A program made the position numbers and the translations under genes. A model generated the notes under the pieces. That model was not told the origin of the DNA, ran no database searches, and saw only the letters and a list, made by a program, of their open reading frames with translations. Shown one piece after another: positions 1 through 11,336 of a stretch of DNA of 64,000 nucleotides. Each line of letters starts with the position of its first letter. The first letter of the stretch is position 1. This DNA is from Zelopaecilomyces penicillatus (lineage: Eukaryota > Ascomycota > Sordariomycetes > Hypocreales > Pseudodiploosporaceae). Location of the stretch: NCBI GenBank assembly GCA_005765155.1, contig VCCP01000002.1:1364001-1428000 (forward strand), read 5' to 3'.

Positions 1-131
1 GCCAAGCGATGCTGAATCGCGTCGTTCCCGTCTGAGCCTGGCGGAATAGGATCCTCACCCCGGAAGGGCTCGCCGTCAGTGGCGTCGATGCTTTGCCGTG
101 AAAGCAAACGTTGCGACCACGGGAAGAGCGT
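1..131 (-). CDS. Partial unidentified protein, internal or C-terminal exon cut by the window edge
   Basis: One minus-strand frame is open from the left edge to a good splice acceptor (CCCGTAG) at 132-138. It reads TLFPWSQRLLSRQSIDATDG and then continues with acidic and Gly/Pro-rich sequence (GEPFRGEDPIPPGSDG). A CTGAC branch-site-like sequence lies a short distance upstream of the acceptor on that strand, which supports an exon beginning at 131. The codon composition looks more like real coding sequence than the other frames do, but only 43 residues are visible and I do not recognise the family. The upstream exon or exons, with the start codon, would lie at higher coordinates and I could not place them. 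Chance openness remains possible. Confidence 0.35.
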
Positions 132-2560
132 CTACGGGTGAGTTGAAAAGGACGTTGCGCCTATGTCAGGCTTGTCTTTGAGATGTCTATGCCAGCCCTT
201 TCTGAACCGGGCAAAGGGTGGCGCTTAACAAAACATGGCTATCTGATATGCCTGACAGAGTTCAGGCGCGCGGAATGAGCCAGAGACAGGCATGCGGGTC
301 GGCAATACAGCACAGCCACAGGAGATGGGAGGATTGGCTGCTGCGTGAGGCTGCGATATGCGGAAGAGCGAAGCCCTGTAGGCGCTGTGAAGAAATGATT
401 AGCAGGCGAAGTCGGCAGTCTGGCGTAAACAATGAATGGTTTGCGATGCGGACTCAAGGGAGTTGGCGACAATGAAGCTATGGATCTGGGGAGAAAAGAG
501 AGGGAGAGAGAGGGACGGGTGGAGCGGAGCACAGAGTGTGGGGCTCGGGGTCCGGTTGACGATCACAGCTTGGGCCTAGGCCGGGGTTCGTGCCGGGGGG
601 GCTAGACGCAGACATTGAGCTCCAAGCCTTGCTACTGCTGGACTCGAAGCACACACGCAGACACCGTATGACGCTGTGATGCGACACAACAGTGAGAATC
701 TATGTTTGCGAGGGCAGCTTCTCATTGCTATGCACGCTTTCAGGTCCATGAGAAACCAGCATAGTCAACCACGATGCGAAAAGCATGTACGTCTAGTACA
801 GTGATGTATGCCTTCTGCACGCTGCAGGCATACAATGATGTACTGTACCTGTACGCACCGGCGCACATGGTGGTTGGCGGTCGGCTGGTACGGTTGTGCA
901 TGTCTCGACTTTCTAGCTGTCTCGCGGGTACCGAATGTGGCCCTGCTTGGCAATGCGCTGATTGGCGCGGCCGACCCTCGAGCTTGGGATGGAGCTGCAA
1001 AATGAGGGTTGGTGCTCTGCAGCCTGGCCTGGGACCAGGGGCCAGCCAAGTGGAACGACGACGATAGCAACGTGGAGAGCAGCAAGACGGATTTAATTAG
1101 TCCCTGTACCTGGCCGTACGAGTAAGATGGAGTCCATCATCCTCGATGAACTTACTACGTACGGACACCATCTTCGAAGCCGGCATAGTGGTCTTGGTCA
1201 CTGGCAATGCCTCGTACTTGACAGCTCGTTCAGGGCGCCCGTCAGCCGCCATTCACGTCGAGGTGCTTATTCCAGTGCCGTGTCCGTGGTTCAGCTTTGT
1301 GTTGCTGTGGCGGAGGAGTTCTTGAAGAGGGCCGTTTTAAGGCATCGGCTGGCGCGGGTTTGCGCTGATGTGGAGTCTGAAGAAGCAGCCACGGCCGCAT
1401 GCTCACGCGTGCAACCAAGGAAGTTGCACGAATAGCGAGAACAGTTGGGGGCTGGCCGTTGGCATTGGTGTTGGACTCGTTGGTGCTGGGCTTGTAGGTG
1501 CGATCACAGCAACTAAATGCGTGTGTGCGTATTCGTACCCTGCCAGCTGGCTCCTAGGGTGGTGTGAGGCCATCGAAGCCAGGGAGTGAGGGGCGATGGC
1601 AGGACAGAGATGCCTTGCACCACACCACCACTATGCCAGGTGGGCGTACGGTACGTTCACACGCATCAATCCCTATGGATATCTCGTTGTTGCAACGAAA
1701 ATAGGAATGGTGGCCTTGACAGATAGCGCGCAAGCGGGAGGATTCGACCGAGCAAGAGAGAGAAAGAGACCAGACAAGGGCAGGTCAGATAGCTGAGGCG
1801 GGCCGCACAGAGGCGAAGATGGAATGGGGCACAGAGACAGAGGAAGCGAAGAGGGCATTGCTGACTCGTGGAAAATCAAGGAAATCCGTGGGATGAATCC
1901 GGTTGACGCACCTCGATTGGTTCCTGATATTTGCGATGTTTCTTTGGAGAGGGCCTGCTCGTTGCAGCGACAAAGTGGTGTCTGTGTTGGCGTATCCCGT
2001 CAACTACTGATAGCCACGCAAATGAGGTCGTTTTTCGTCAACAATGGGACGATATCGATTGTCAATTAGTTAGTGTGTTGGTGGACTGATTGGAATCAGT
2101 TCTCATGCAATCCGCACGCGTGCGTCGTTTTGTGTCGTGGGGAGGGTGAGTGGAGTGGAGTGGGTGGTGGGTGGGTATTAGATGGAAGTCTGGTTTGAGA
2201 GTCCCTTCTTGTAGGGGTCCACTGTGTCGTGTGGAGTGGCCCTCCGCACCCGACGGTAACACGATGACCAGAGCACTGAATTTACAGGGCATCTGCAGGG
2301 CTCCACGTCGCTCCGGTGGGGCACCGAGACACCTGCTAGCGCTGTTGGGGGCAAGGTGTTGGCGGTTGGCCCCCCGTCGGCTGGGGGCTATTGCGGGTGT
2401 TTGAACGTTCGCCATGCGCAGAAGGGAACATCCGAAAGCCCTACAGGCTGCTATAGCGGACCTGAACGTATTAACAGGGACTGGCCTACAGTGAGCCTTG
2501 GCACGGCATGGCTGCCAGCCTGCCACCATGCTCTCTACCTTAGTACTATGTAATTAAAGG
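132..2560. other. Intergenic DNA, GC-rich half of the left gap
   Basis: I see no convincing gene in this stretch. Open frames of up to about 155 codons occur on both strands, but they are Arg/Ser/Pro/His-rich, many start at non-ATG codons, and none has a recognisable domain or supporting splice structure. The interval is probably promoter, 5-prime UTR or unplaced first exon of the minus-strand gene at the left edge. GT-rich stretches near 2140-2180 are simple-sequence DNA. Confidence 0.5.
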
Positions 2561-2685
2561 CAATATGAAGAACATCCAATGGTTGTTGGCTTATATCGCA
2601 ATTTACTGTTGCTGTGATATTGCGGAGGTGGCTATAAGAGGACTGAACTCTACCAATAAGCGCCACGCAATTGTACTAGACAGAG

Positions 2686-3540
2686 ATGAACCAGGCTCTT
2701 GAAGACATAGCGCAACTTATTTTCAACATGTAATCAAGCCGGTTCATCGATATGGCCAAGCTACTGGCACATCCCATGTCCGAATCTGCCTTGGTGGCAT
2801 TTTCTACACCTCTCAGGGATAGCTAATCTAGAGATATCTTTGACAAGCCCTGCCTATCTCTGTCCCCGGTCGACCTTGTTTTGGTCAACACACAAGCAAG
2901 TGTGATCATTACCTGTTGGCTGAATAGCTTGGCTGAGAAATTTGGCAAACTTATTTTAAAGCCGATTTCAAGGTTGCCGATCGGATGCGCTCCAGCCTTG
3001 TAGATGCATCGAAACGACGGCGAGTCAGTCCAATCCAGAAGAGTTTGCTTCGCAAAAAAAAGTCTAATTTAGTACACTGAATTTTTCAAGCTATTCATTA
3101 TGGTTTGTTTAGTGCTTTTCACCTAATAATCTCCATAATCAGAGCCTTGACCCATTGCCCCAATAGTGTCTTTGCGCGGATCTCTTTCTTTGTCGTCCAG
3201 ATTAGTTCGAGGCGGGAGCTCCGGTTAAGAAGATAATCTAGGCCAGAACCAGCATTGAAGAACCTCGGTGATATTCATGGTGCCATTCACGTTGTCGCAT
3301 AATTAAGCTCCGCTGCAAACGTCAAAAAGGTCGATAAAAAACCTGAGTCAGGTTACTTCGTCCCAAAAATGTCTTCATCCTCGTCAATTGAAGTTCCACC
3401 ACCCACTGTCCCAAACTAGACAATTTACTTGGCATCGTTCTTGCGCAAATGAATCCTAATGATCAATGGCATTCGGAGGGCCACCCGGACATTACTATAG
3501 CCAGGGATAGCGATGGCGATGGCACCATCGTACAGGTAAA
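2686..3540 (+). pseudogene. Possible decayed coding relic in AT-richer DNA
   Basis: From the ATG at 2686 one frame gives protein-like sequence (MNQALEDIAQLIFNM, stop, SSRFIDMAKLLAHPMSESAL, and so on) for about 127 codons, with only three internal stops (two TAA, one TAG). A second protein-like piece lies at 3370-3540 (MSSSSSIEVPPPTVPN, stop; then, in another frame, WHSEGHPDITIARDSDGDG), ending at a possible donor CAG/GTAAAC near 3534. The base composition is more AT-rich than on either side. Stops that could derive from CAA or CAG codons would fit C-to-T mutation of the RIP type. I do not recognise the family, and the relic may be chance. Confidence 0.22.
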
Positions 3541-4639
3541 CATCGAATGGATAAAACATCCATTGCACGCCAATCACTCATATAAGAATGCCCCACCACC
3601 GGTTTTAACGACATTATGTATGTTTTTATATGTACACAAGTATGGCAGATCCCGGCATTGTGAAGGCTGATTAAGCTTTGTACGTAGGGATGCCAATTTG
3701 TAAACATCCGTTCCCATCAACCGGATATGTTCCATTCAACAGTCGCAAAGGGAAGGTTGGCTACCTATGCAAGCGGAGAAAATGGAGAAAGCTCAACAGG
3801 CGATTCTGTCATACTGGCACTGCGCTTTGACAATCTGAGCATGGGCTCATTATGGCGAATCCGATCCCAAACCTTGACACATTTTGATTCCATACCGTTA
3901 CCTCATATATACTACCTCTAATAGTACTCAGTCAACGTATTTATTACTGTACCTCCGTCTGCAAAGCTGGGGTAAATACTCATATATTGGCCACTTGAAC
4001 AGTCTGCACATGTATGTGATGTATGTAATGTATGTGAGGTTGTCATCATGCTACCAATCACGACCACCTGCAACGTAGTACAGCATTCCTTCTGCTTGAG
4101 GCAGTGATTGATGCACACACTCACATACAAACAAATTCTTTGTTTTACGAGCTGGAGAGAAGCAGAGGGGAAGCATGTGAGCCAAAGCTGGGTAGCCGTT
4201 GTTGGGCAGACCATTCTCGACCATTTGCGTTTCTTGTCCTGGCACAAGTCTGCTAGGTTAGGTGGAGTACGATAGAGAGATGAACCGTAGAATGAATCCA
4301 TTGGTTGCGCTTGATGAAGCTTGCCTATAGTACTCATTATTGCATTTTCTACCTTTAGTTGTATACATACCGCAACTAATTTTGAAATAATATACGGAGT
4401 TTGTATTGTTAACATTTTCTGTCAAGTCCAAGTCCCGTAACCCCGGTACATAAGGTAGATCTAGGGTGGCTTTACTGACAGGCCCTCGTTAAATCCGCGC
4501 TTGCCTCACCCGCTCCTAAACCCCAACCCTCCACCCAGCGCAGCTGCCGCCCCCATCTCGTCATCGCCTCATCTTCCGGCATACGAATATCCATGACCTT
4601 TGCGCATTGAGCTGCCACCCCCCAAAGCCGCGCCAAACC
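3541..4639. other. Intergenic DNA upstream of the F-box gene
   Basis: No gene is visible. A short degenerate TGTATGTGA tandem repeat lies at about 4011-4037. A TATACGGAG partial copy of the TACGGAGTA element lies at about 4391-4399. The last 170 bases are C-rich and pyrimidine-rich, as expected for the promoter or 5-prime UTR of the F-box gene. Confidence 0.5.
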
Positions 4640-6574
4640 ATGGCGCATCTAACGACGTTGCCCGCTGAGATCCTTCACAACATATTCAAAAGGCTCCGGC
4701 CTGAAGACCTAGCGACACTACCCCGCCTCTGTCGCACATTTCATGGCTTTGTTAGCGGCAACCTTATGCTCTGCAAGGAGATCTATTTGCGGCTGCTAGT
4801 GCGTTGTGACTATCCTCGTTCTGATTTTTGACATTTATTATAATTGATGGACTGCAACATAAAGAAACAAAAGCTGACAAGGGCCTCTAGGACAAACCGG
4901 AAGATGACAGCTTAGATTGGGAAACCATGTTGCATGATGTGATCAAGTTTCAACGTATCTGTCGCCGGTTAGAAGTAGAGGACAAGGTGGGCATTATCAA
5001 CTGCTATCGTGACGTGTCTTGTTGCTGCCCGATCTTTTTCCTTTTCCCCTTTTCTAAAATGCATAGTCTTCATGCTAAGCGTAGAGGATAGGAAACGGAA
5101 TTGAGCTTCGTCTCCCATGTCATTAATCAATTGCTCAAGCATGCCTCCTCGGCAGGCTATCCTTACAAGTATTCCGAAACCCACTACGCCTCAAGAAACG
5201 CCGAGATTATCGAACAACTTTTCCAAACTCCGTCAAACAGGACGGCGTTCCTCCAGAAATCCTCTCTCTTTGAAAGGATACGGACAGAACAAAAAGGGCC
5301 GCGTAATCGCTCATTGTCTAACAGTGCCCGCAAGCAGGAGCTGCAACAGCAAAGTGCGAAGCTGCATTGCTTGTACGGCAGGCCGATTCTAGCACTTCAC
5401 CACTCAAGTCCCTTGCTGGGCGTGGAAACTTACCCTTATGCCTGTTCCAAAGTATATGATGTGCGCCAGCACACTGCTCTGACTAAATGGGGCCCCTTTA
5501 TGAACGACACAACTGATCGTGTTGACTGGGAAAAAGTCGAGGCGATTCTCATTGTGCTTGGGAATAATATTTACTCCAAAGGTGTTGTATCAAGGCTTTT
5601 CAGTGACATTTGGGACAGTCCATTTTCTGGCGCCTGGCCCAAGAGTTTCATATCACACCCTATCCCAGATTCATCATCTCTAGCAGCCAGGGATCCCTAT
5701 GATGTAACTGGTTCATGGTATCGCGTGTGTATTTCCAACATTTTTCAACAAACATCACAGACGTTAGCTAATAAAAAGATAGGTGGTTTGTTTTCTTGAC
5801 TATAACGACTTTTTTAATTACAACTTCCCCATGGGAGATCTCATCCCAGACGATGCTCCACGGCCCGCTCTTAATGCAAGAGGGGCAACTCGCTTGATAG
5901 TCATGAAGCTTGAGGTTACCAGCATTGAAGATCCCGAACCTGAGGACGGCCAAGATCTACCAGTCGTACACTTCAAGGGTGTATCGCGGCCATTAGATGA
6001 TACCATGTATGAGAGTGCTAGTTCCGACCTCAGAGGTATGTATCTCACCCCCCATCTTTAGATCCATTCATCTGTAAGCCGTGCTAAAGCCAAAGGGTTT
6101 TTATCTAAAGGGACTGTACGCTTGACAAAGGAAGGGGAGGTAAGATGGACCACCTACTCCATCTTTCACGGGCATGAACGATGGAAGAGCGAGAGTGTAC
6201 AGATTGGAGGCTTGCGGTCTGCTCGAGGCGTGGCTGGCCATTGGTTTGATAAGTATGATGGCTCAGTTTTGCAATTATCCCACCCCTCATGTTACACAAA
6301 ACTGACGCACTGAACCAGGGACTATGATGCACATGGGCCTTGCGGGCCAACGGCTTTTTGGAAGGCTAGCCCTACTGACGACCCTCAGAGATCAATACAC
6401 AATGTCCTCGCTACAGACTTCATGTTATGGGGTACTCTCATTGACATGGCTGATATTGATCCCGATGAAGAATATGATTCTCAGGAGGAGGAATCTGGGG
6501 ATGATGATGATGATGACGAAGACGAAGAAGAGGGGGAGGGGGAGGAGGAAGATGGGAATGCGAATGAGCACTAG
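4640..6574 (+). CDS. F-box protein with acidic C-terminal tail
   Basis: Six exons give 512 aa: 4640-4798, 4891-4986, 5092-5724, 5783-6035, 6111-6252, 6319-6574. Residues 1-45 (MAHLTTLPAEILHNIFKRLR, then PEDLATLPRLCRTF) are a typical F-box, the Skp1-binding module of SCF ubiquitin ligases. The middle of the protein resembles the conserved body of a family of fungal F-box proteins of unknown substrate, with a Trp/Tyr-rich stretch WYRVVCFLDYNDFFNYNFP spanning the exon 3/4 junction. The C-terminus is an Asp/Glu run (about residues 480-510). The start is the first ATG in the frame; upstream the frame opens only with TTG. The second donor (GTGGGC) is weak but fits the frame. A role as substrate receptor of an SCF complex is inferred from the F-box alone. 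An AATAAA at about 6839 could be its polyadenylation signal. Confidence 0.85.
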
Positions 6575-6991
6575 GGGTTGGATGCCAAGGTAGTTTGAGC
6601 GCGGCTTGGAGGGGCGGTTGCACACATGGAAGTGACCAGAACTGACCATGCTAGCCTGCTGCTTGATATGATATGTTGAATATGTCACGGAGATATTTGG
6701 GAGATGCCATGATTTATGTATCATTTGAACCAAATCTCTGCTGTTCGAGTGGAACCCCACGGATGTCTATGTATAACCGTCGGCCCCGACCAATATCCTC
6801 CATTGTCGGTACTTACAACCCGAACCCATCCATATACGAATAAAGCCTCGGATCTATATAAATTCTGCACAGAGAAACATTATTTCTAGGCATGGATATT
6901 TAAAAATACAAACCGCGAACCTCTACAGCACAAATCCCAATACTCCATCCATTGTGCAAAGGAGCCTTGCGATACCCAAGACACCCCCCAT
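6575..6991. other. Intergenic DNA between convergent 3-prime ends
   Basis: This short interval separates the converging F-box and thioesterase genes. It should hold both 3-prime UTRs. An AATAAA on the plus strand at about 6839 is the only clear signal. No gene is seen. Confidence 0.6.
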
Positions 6992-7680
6992 TCACAGCTT
7001 ATACTCGGGATCGGTGTTCACCTTACCATGCTCACAAATAGACAGAATCTGTCCATCACTCTTCCTCCTCATTGTTCCGCGCATGGTACAGAGCTTCTTG
7101 CCGACCTGGACGATCTGACACTCAACTAGACACTCGGTACCAGGCGGTGCTGGACGCATGTACGTGACGTTGAGGTTGCGGCTGACGCCTAGATACTGCC
7201 AGAAACCGGGCTTGCAGATGAGCACAAGGGGGAGGGAGGTGCAAAAGTCAAAGAGGGTCGCGGCAGCGCCTCCGTGTAGGTTTCCCATGCGGTTGCAGTG
7301 GTCTTGCTGGACAGTGAAGGTGAAGATGATAGTGGGAGGCTCCTCGGCGAAGGAGTGGAATTCCACAAAGGGGAGGAGGGAGTGCATCCAGTCCTGATGA
7401 AAGGCGAGTCAGTTAAACGACTAACAAGCAAACGGCAAATTGAAAATGTCTTTAAACATCAAAAGTTACAAGAGAGGTAAGAGATATGATGAGGAAACGA
7501 AAGAGAAGGATAATGAATTAACTCCAAAGGGGAATGAAGTTTAGAAGAGCGTATGCTTACACCTGCCTTTAAAGTGCCGTCTTGGTTTCGCGACAGCTGC
7601 AGCCAGGCCTTTATCCTGTCCTCAAACGGCCCATCTAGGAGAGACGCGAGTTTGTCCTTCTGGCTCTCGGAGTATTCCAT
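6992..7680 (-). CDS. PaaI-type hotdog-fold acyl-CoA thioesterase
   Basis: Two exons, 7561-7680 and 6992-7393, give 173 aa with a 167-nt intron (donor GTAAGC, acceptor CATCAG). The second exon carries the 4HBT/PaaI hotdog core. GNLHGGAAATLFD (about residues 76-88) is the HGG motif on the central helix with its downstream acidic residue, which in this superfamily binds and hydrolyses the acyl-CoA thioester. It is followed by SRNLNVTYMRPAPPGTECLV, the strand that pairs across the dimer. Residues 1-40 are a helical extension of the kind common in fungal members (ACOT13-like). The start is the ATG at 7680; an in-frame ATG farther upstream is preceded by unrelated sequence. The substrate cannot be told from the sequence. 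The gene lies head to head with PEX12, 746 bp apart, so a link to peroxisomal lipid metabolism is possible but unproven. No obvious peroxisomal C-terminal tripeptide is present (the protein ends EYKL). Confidence 0.85.
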
Positions 7681-8426
7681 CCTGGGGCAGGTTTTGTGAA
7701 ATTGCGAATGAAGTGTAGTGACTTGACTACCAGTACTTGTACTGCACTGTGAGATTTGGGATGTGAGATGGATGGTAAACGCAAAATGCACAAAGACAGA
7801 TGTCTACCAGTTCAAGTGAGATAGAATGTAATAAGTGTGGATGAGAATGAATGTATTAGATTCAATTGTTGTTTCGGCAGACTGGGGTTGGGGTGTAACT
7901 TCGCAGTGGTATAATAAATGGAAAGTCAATTAAAGGCGATTGCTTGTTCCGGAGGGAAATTCAGCTGGTGGTCCTTCAGAGCTCCGACGGAAGTCCGGGG
8001 AAATACAGCGGAAGTGTGGAGAGACCCCTTGAGTGAGTGCTAGGCAGGCTGCTGCTTTACCGAGGCAACTTTCACATGGTGCAACGCAACGTCATTGGTT
8101 CCTTGCAGACTAGAGTTATGCAAAGAAGCTCAACTCGCAACACCATCCGGCAAGAAAAAGGGTCCTGTCTGTCTTGCTTTGTCTTGCGTTGCATTCTTTG
8201 TCCTGCATTGATCGACAATTCTTCCACAGCAGAGTTTGGAAGCTCGATAACAGCTCCCCACGCTTCCCGACAGCGCGTCACGGTGCAAACTTCTAGTGCT
8301 CGCGACATGCAGCCGGCTCAATAAGAATACAACCTCAAACATCCCTCCAGCATCTCCCGCCCGCCGAAAAGGACAACCGAAAACACATTCCGAAAACACA
8401 GACGAGAAGGGTAGAAAGTAGACGAG
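7681..8426. promoter_or_regulatory. Divergent promoter region of thioesterase and PEX12
   Basis: These 746 bp separate the start codons of two divergently transcribed genes, so both promoters lie here. I found no diagnostic factor site. The 60 bp before 8427 are A/C-rich, as is common in fungal leaders. Confidence 0.45.
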
Positions 8427-9734
8427 ATGGAGTTTGTCACTGCCCTCCGCGGCACCTTTGATGGCCAAAAGCCGTCGCTGTTCGAAGTCCTTTCTGAGCA
8501 ACAGCTCAACGGCCTCCTCCCGCCCACGCTGCGCTACCTCCTGACCGTCGCCACGCACCGATACCCGCGATACCTACTACGCGCCTGCAACTCTTTCGAC
8601 GAGCTGTATGCGCTGTTGATGCTGCTGGTCGAGCGCCACTACCTACGCACCAGCGGCGGCTCCTTCACCGAAAACTTCTATGGTCTCAAGCGCGAAAAGG
8701 CTCTCCATGCCGAGGTCCCGCGCGCGAGCATGGCAGCGCCGCACCTGGTGCGCGACACGCTCCGGCTATCCACCGCGGATGTGTGGAAAAACCTTGCCGT
8801 CCTGGTCGGCGTGCCGTACCTGAAGCGGAAGCTCGACGAGGCCTACGAGGTCAACGCACCCCGGGCTCTGCTCGGCGCTGCCTACACACGAATGCCGGAG
8901 AACCCGACCCTCCGTGACCGATTTCTGCACTACTATAGATGGTTTCTGAGGAACATCTACCCGAGTGTAAATGCCGCTTACTATTTTGCTATGCTGGCTT
9001 TCAATCTGGCGTACTTGTTTGACAGGAGCAAATATCACAACCCGCTCATGTGGCTGATTGGGACACGAGTGCGGAGGATGACCATGGCTGACTATCAGGC
9101 CATCGAGGCCCTGGCCGAAAAGTCAAAGAAGGGCGCTGCATCGGGGCCAAAGTCGTTGCTGTCGATGCTGTCACCGAAGGAGATGGGCCCGCGGGTGCTC
9201 TCGAGCCTATCAGTACTGCTGCCAATGAGCATTTTCGCGCTCAAGTTCTTAGAATGGTGGTATCAGTCTGATTTCGCAAAACAGCTCACCCGCAAAGCAG
9301 CGGAGAGCATTGAGCTGCCTCCCCCCACGATTTCAGGCACCGACGCAAACGGCAAGTTGTCCAACAAGAAGAACGAGACTGATAACGAGCAAACTTCAGC
9401 AACTGCCGAAGGAAATGCCGAGGAGACTGAAATTACATCCGAGGAAGCTCCCATCGCGACGCCGTCCATGCTCCCCATCCACGTTGTCCGCTTCCCCGGT
9501 GACTCGTCCCTATGCCCCATCTGCCAGAGCGACATTATCACCCCAACAGCCTGCCAAACAGGTGTCGTGTATTGCTACACCTGTATCCATAGGTGGCTTG
9601 AAGGCATGCACCCCAAGCAGGAAGCCTTTATGGAGACTCGCGATGGGAAGTGGGAGAGTGGTCAGGGGCGGTGCGCGGTTACCGGAAAGAGGGTGCTTGG
9701 CGGGACGGAGGGTCTACGGAGGATAATGATCTAA
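8427..9734 (+). CDS. PEX12: Peroxisome assembly protein 12 (peroxin-12)
   Basis: This is an intronless gene of 435 aa. The N-terminal Pex2/Pex12 domain is clear: it starts MEFVTALRGTFDGQKPSLFE, has the membrane-anchored body RDRFLHYYRWFLRNIYPSVN, and continues with hydrophobic segments to about residue 285. A low-complexity acidic linker (about 295-345) follows, then a RING-like domain near 355-390 (LCPICQSD, then YCYTCIHRW). PEX12 forms the peroxisomal membrane ubiquitin-ligase complex with PEX2 and PEX10, which ubiquitinates the import receptor PEX5 so that it can be recycled. The RING keeps only part of the C3HC4 ligand set, as is established for PEX12. The ATG at 8427 matches the family start. 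The gene converges with the metallophosphoesterase gene. Confidence 0.95.
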   Translation: MEFVTALRGTFDGQKPSLFEVLSEQQLNGLLPPTLRYLLTVATHRYPRYLLRACNSFDELYALLMLLVERHYLRTSGGSFTENFYGLKREKALHAEVPRASMAAPHLVRDTLRLSTADVWKNLAVLVGVPYLKRKLDEAYEVNAPRALLGAAYTRMPENPTLRDRFLHYYRWFLRNIYPSVNAAYYFAMLAFNLAYLFDRSKYHNPLMWLIGTRVRRMTMADYQAIEALAEKSKKGAASGPKSLLSMLSPKEMGPRVLSSLSVLLPMSIFALKFLEWWYQSDFAKQLTRKAAESIELPPPTISGTDANGKLSNKKNETDNEQTSATAEGNAEETEITSEEAPIATPSMLPIHVVRFPGDSSLCPICQSDIITPTACQTGVVYCYTCIHRWLEGMHPKQEAFMETRDGKWESGQGRCAVTGKRVLGGTEGLRRIMI

Positions 9735-10213
9735 GTTTGGACAAATCTGAAGGAGGAGGACATCAAGAAAGATGCCATAGGATTGCTTAAAAAGATGAGA
9801 AATTAGATTGGGGAGAGGGGAGTGATTGCTGGAATTGCATAGCTTAAGGCGTTTGGGGTTATCCCGATATCAGATAAACCAAATTATCTAGGTTGGGCGT
9901 GTTTGAGCTATATATAGTAGGTGTGTAATTTAGTAGAGTACATTCTTAATGAAAACTGTGTTTGATCTTGACGGTTATGGATTGTACTTCTATCGTGACG
10001 TAGATATACGGCACTGGTAAATCTCATGCTAGGAAAGTTAATGACATACTCTCGCCACATGATATACCTAGATGAAAGTAAGTCAAACATGAAATCCGAT
10101 GCTCCCTCAATTCATTGTTGTTTTGGCTTGTTGATACATAAGTAACATTAAATGGCCCAATATTTAACAAACTCTCTCTCACAAAGAGCGACCCTGCCAA
10201 GCAAGTTTTGCCC
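9735..10213. other. Intergenic DNA between convergent PEX12 and phosphoesterase genes
   Basis: This 479-bp interval is AT-rich and should contain the two 3-prime UTRs. Short palindromic TA stretches (TATATATAG near 9910) are present. No gene is seen. Confidence 0.55.
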
Positions 10214-11336
10214 CTAGATATCAACCACTACAGCACGATTCTTCACCTTGCCTGTGCTGCCATACATCTGCGCCGCGTTGACTAGTAGACTTCCCTGATT
10301 ACTACCAGGCCCGCCCATGAGCCACTTCCACAGCAGACTCTGTGCTCCGTGAAGCACTACTAGCGACATGTCTACCCAGGACTGGTTTGGCACAAAGTCC
10401 CAGATAAGACCGCGTCGAGGACGAGAAAGTAGGCGCTCGTAAGCGAGCTGTAGTTCATCAAAGTAGATGGCTTCCTTGCCGTGTGCCCAGTGTATATGGC
10501 CAAAGACGTGGAGACGGGGCTTGACGCGCCAGAGCTCACGAAGGAGGTGAGGATCTCCTAGGTCTAGGTCGAGATGATGTTTCTGTATTGGATGTGAGCT
10601 ATCAGTTCTTTCTGATACTAAACATAGGTTTTTTTAATGTTAAGAATAAAAATGGGAGGGGAACTCACCGGCGGGCAGTGGGTAACGAGAATGTCAGTTT
10701 GAGGTGGAATTTTGCTGAACCACGGCTGGTTGACTGGGGAGTATTGGAATCTGTTGTGGTCTCTTTGTTAGCCGGACCTCAGCTGAAACTAAAAGCCTTC
10801 TACAGTGAATCTTACGCAAAGCTTTTGGGGCCACATTCTGGAATATCCGGAACTCCAAAGATGGAGATCTGCCTCCCTTTGATCTCATGTACTGCTAAGC
10901 TGCTCTCCAAGTACTGGAGTCTATCTAGATTTAACTTGATCCCAGCAGCGGTGTCTTTCTCTGTACGGCTCAACGGATCAAAATAGCTATCATGGTTTCC
11001 CGCAATGACAATCTTGACACCATGTGGTTGGCTCTTAAGCCAGTCAAGTTGCTTTTGAATATCAGCAGCTGTACCAGAATCAGTGAGGTCTCCAGCGTGG
11101 ATGAGAATGTCGCCGGGTGGGATGTCAACGGTCTGCTCGTGGGTATCGGAAATACACACAACCCTAATTGCAGGCTTGTTGCGGGGCGGATGAAAAGGTT
11201 TGCCGCGAAGAAAGAGAAAGAGGTGGTAGAGTTTGATGGTGAGAAAGGTCAGTGGGGAGAGGAGCAGATGATCGAGAAGCGTGAGCCGATCCCACTGGTT
11301 TGAGCGGCGTAGGCCGAATCGAGTAAGGAGGCCCAT
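10214..11336 (-). CDS. Calcineurin-like metallophosphoesterase (MPPED/239FB-like)
   Basis: Three exons, 10816-11336, 10669-10750 and 10214-10582, give 323 aa. The complete metal-binding signature of the calcineurin-like fold is present in order: ISDTHEQ (D-x-H), AGDLTDSG (GD-x-x-D), AGNHDSYFD (GNHD), LVTHCPP (second His) and FGHIHWAHG (GHxH). This order and the spacing fit the small MPPED1/2 (239FB) group of fungal phosphoesterases. Residues about 20-45 (LLDHLLLSPLTFLTIKLYHL) form a hydrophobic N-terminal segment that could anchor the protein to a membrane. The natural substrate is unknown; the family hydrolyses phosphodiesters or monoesters with two metal ions. Both introns have standard donors (GTAAGA, GTGAGT) and restore the frame. 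The gene is divergent from the anoctamin gene. Confidence 0.9.

Noticed and set aside
2062..2529. 155-codon minus-strand frame in the left gap
   Set aside because: Composition (Arg/Ala/Pro/His) is typical of chance frames in GC-rich DNA; no recognisable motif.
3918..4415. 165-codon minus-strand frame upstream of the F-box gene
   Set aside because: No domain, low-complexity Ser/Thr/His content, and it contains the TGTATGTGA repeat; no splice partners.
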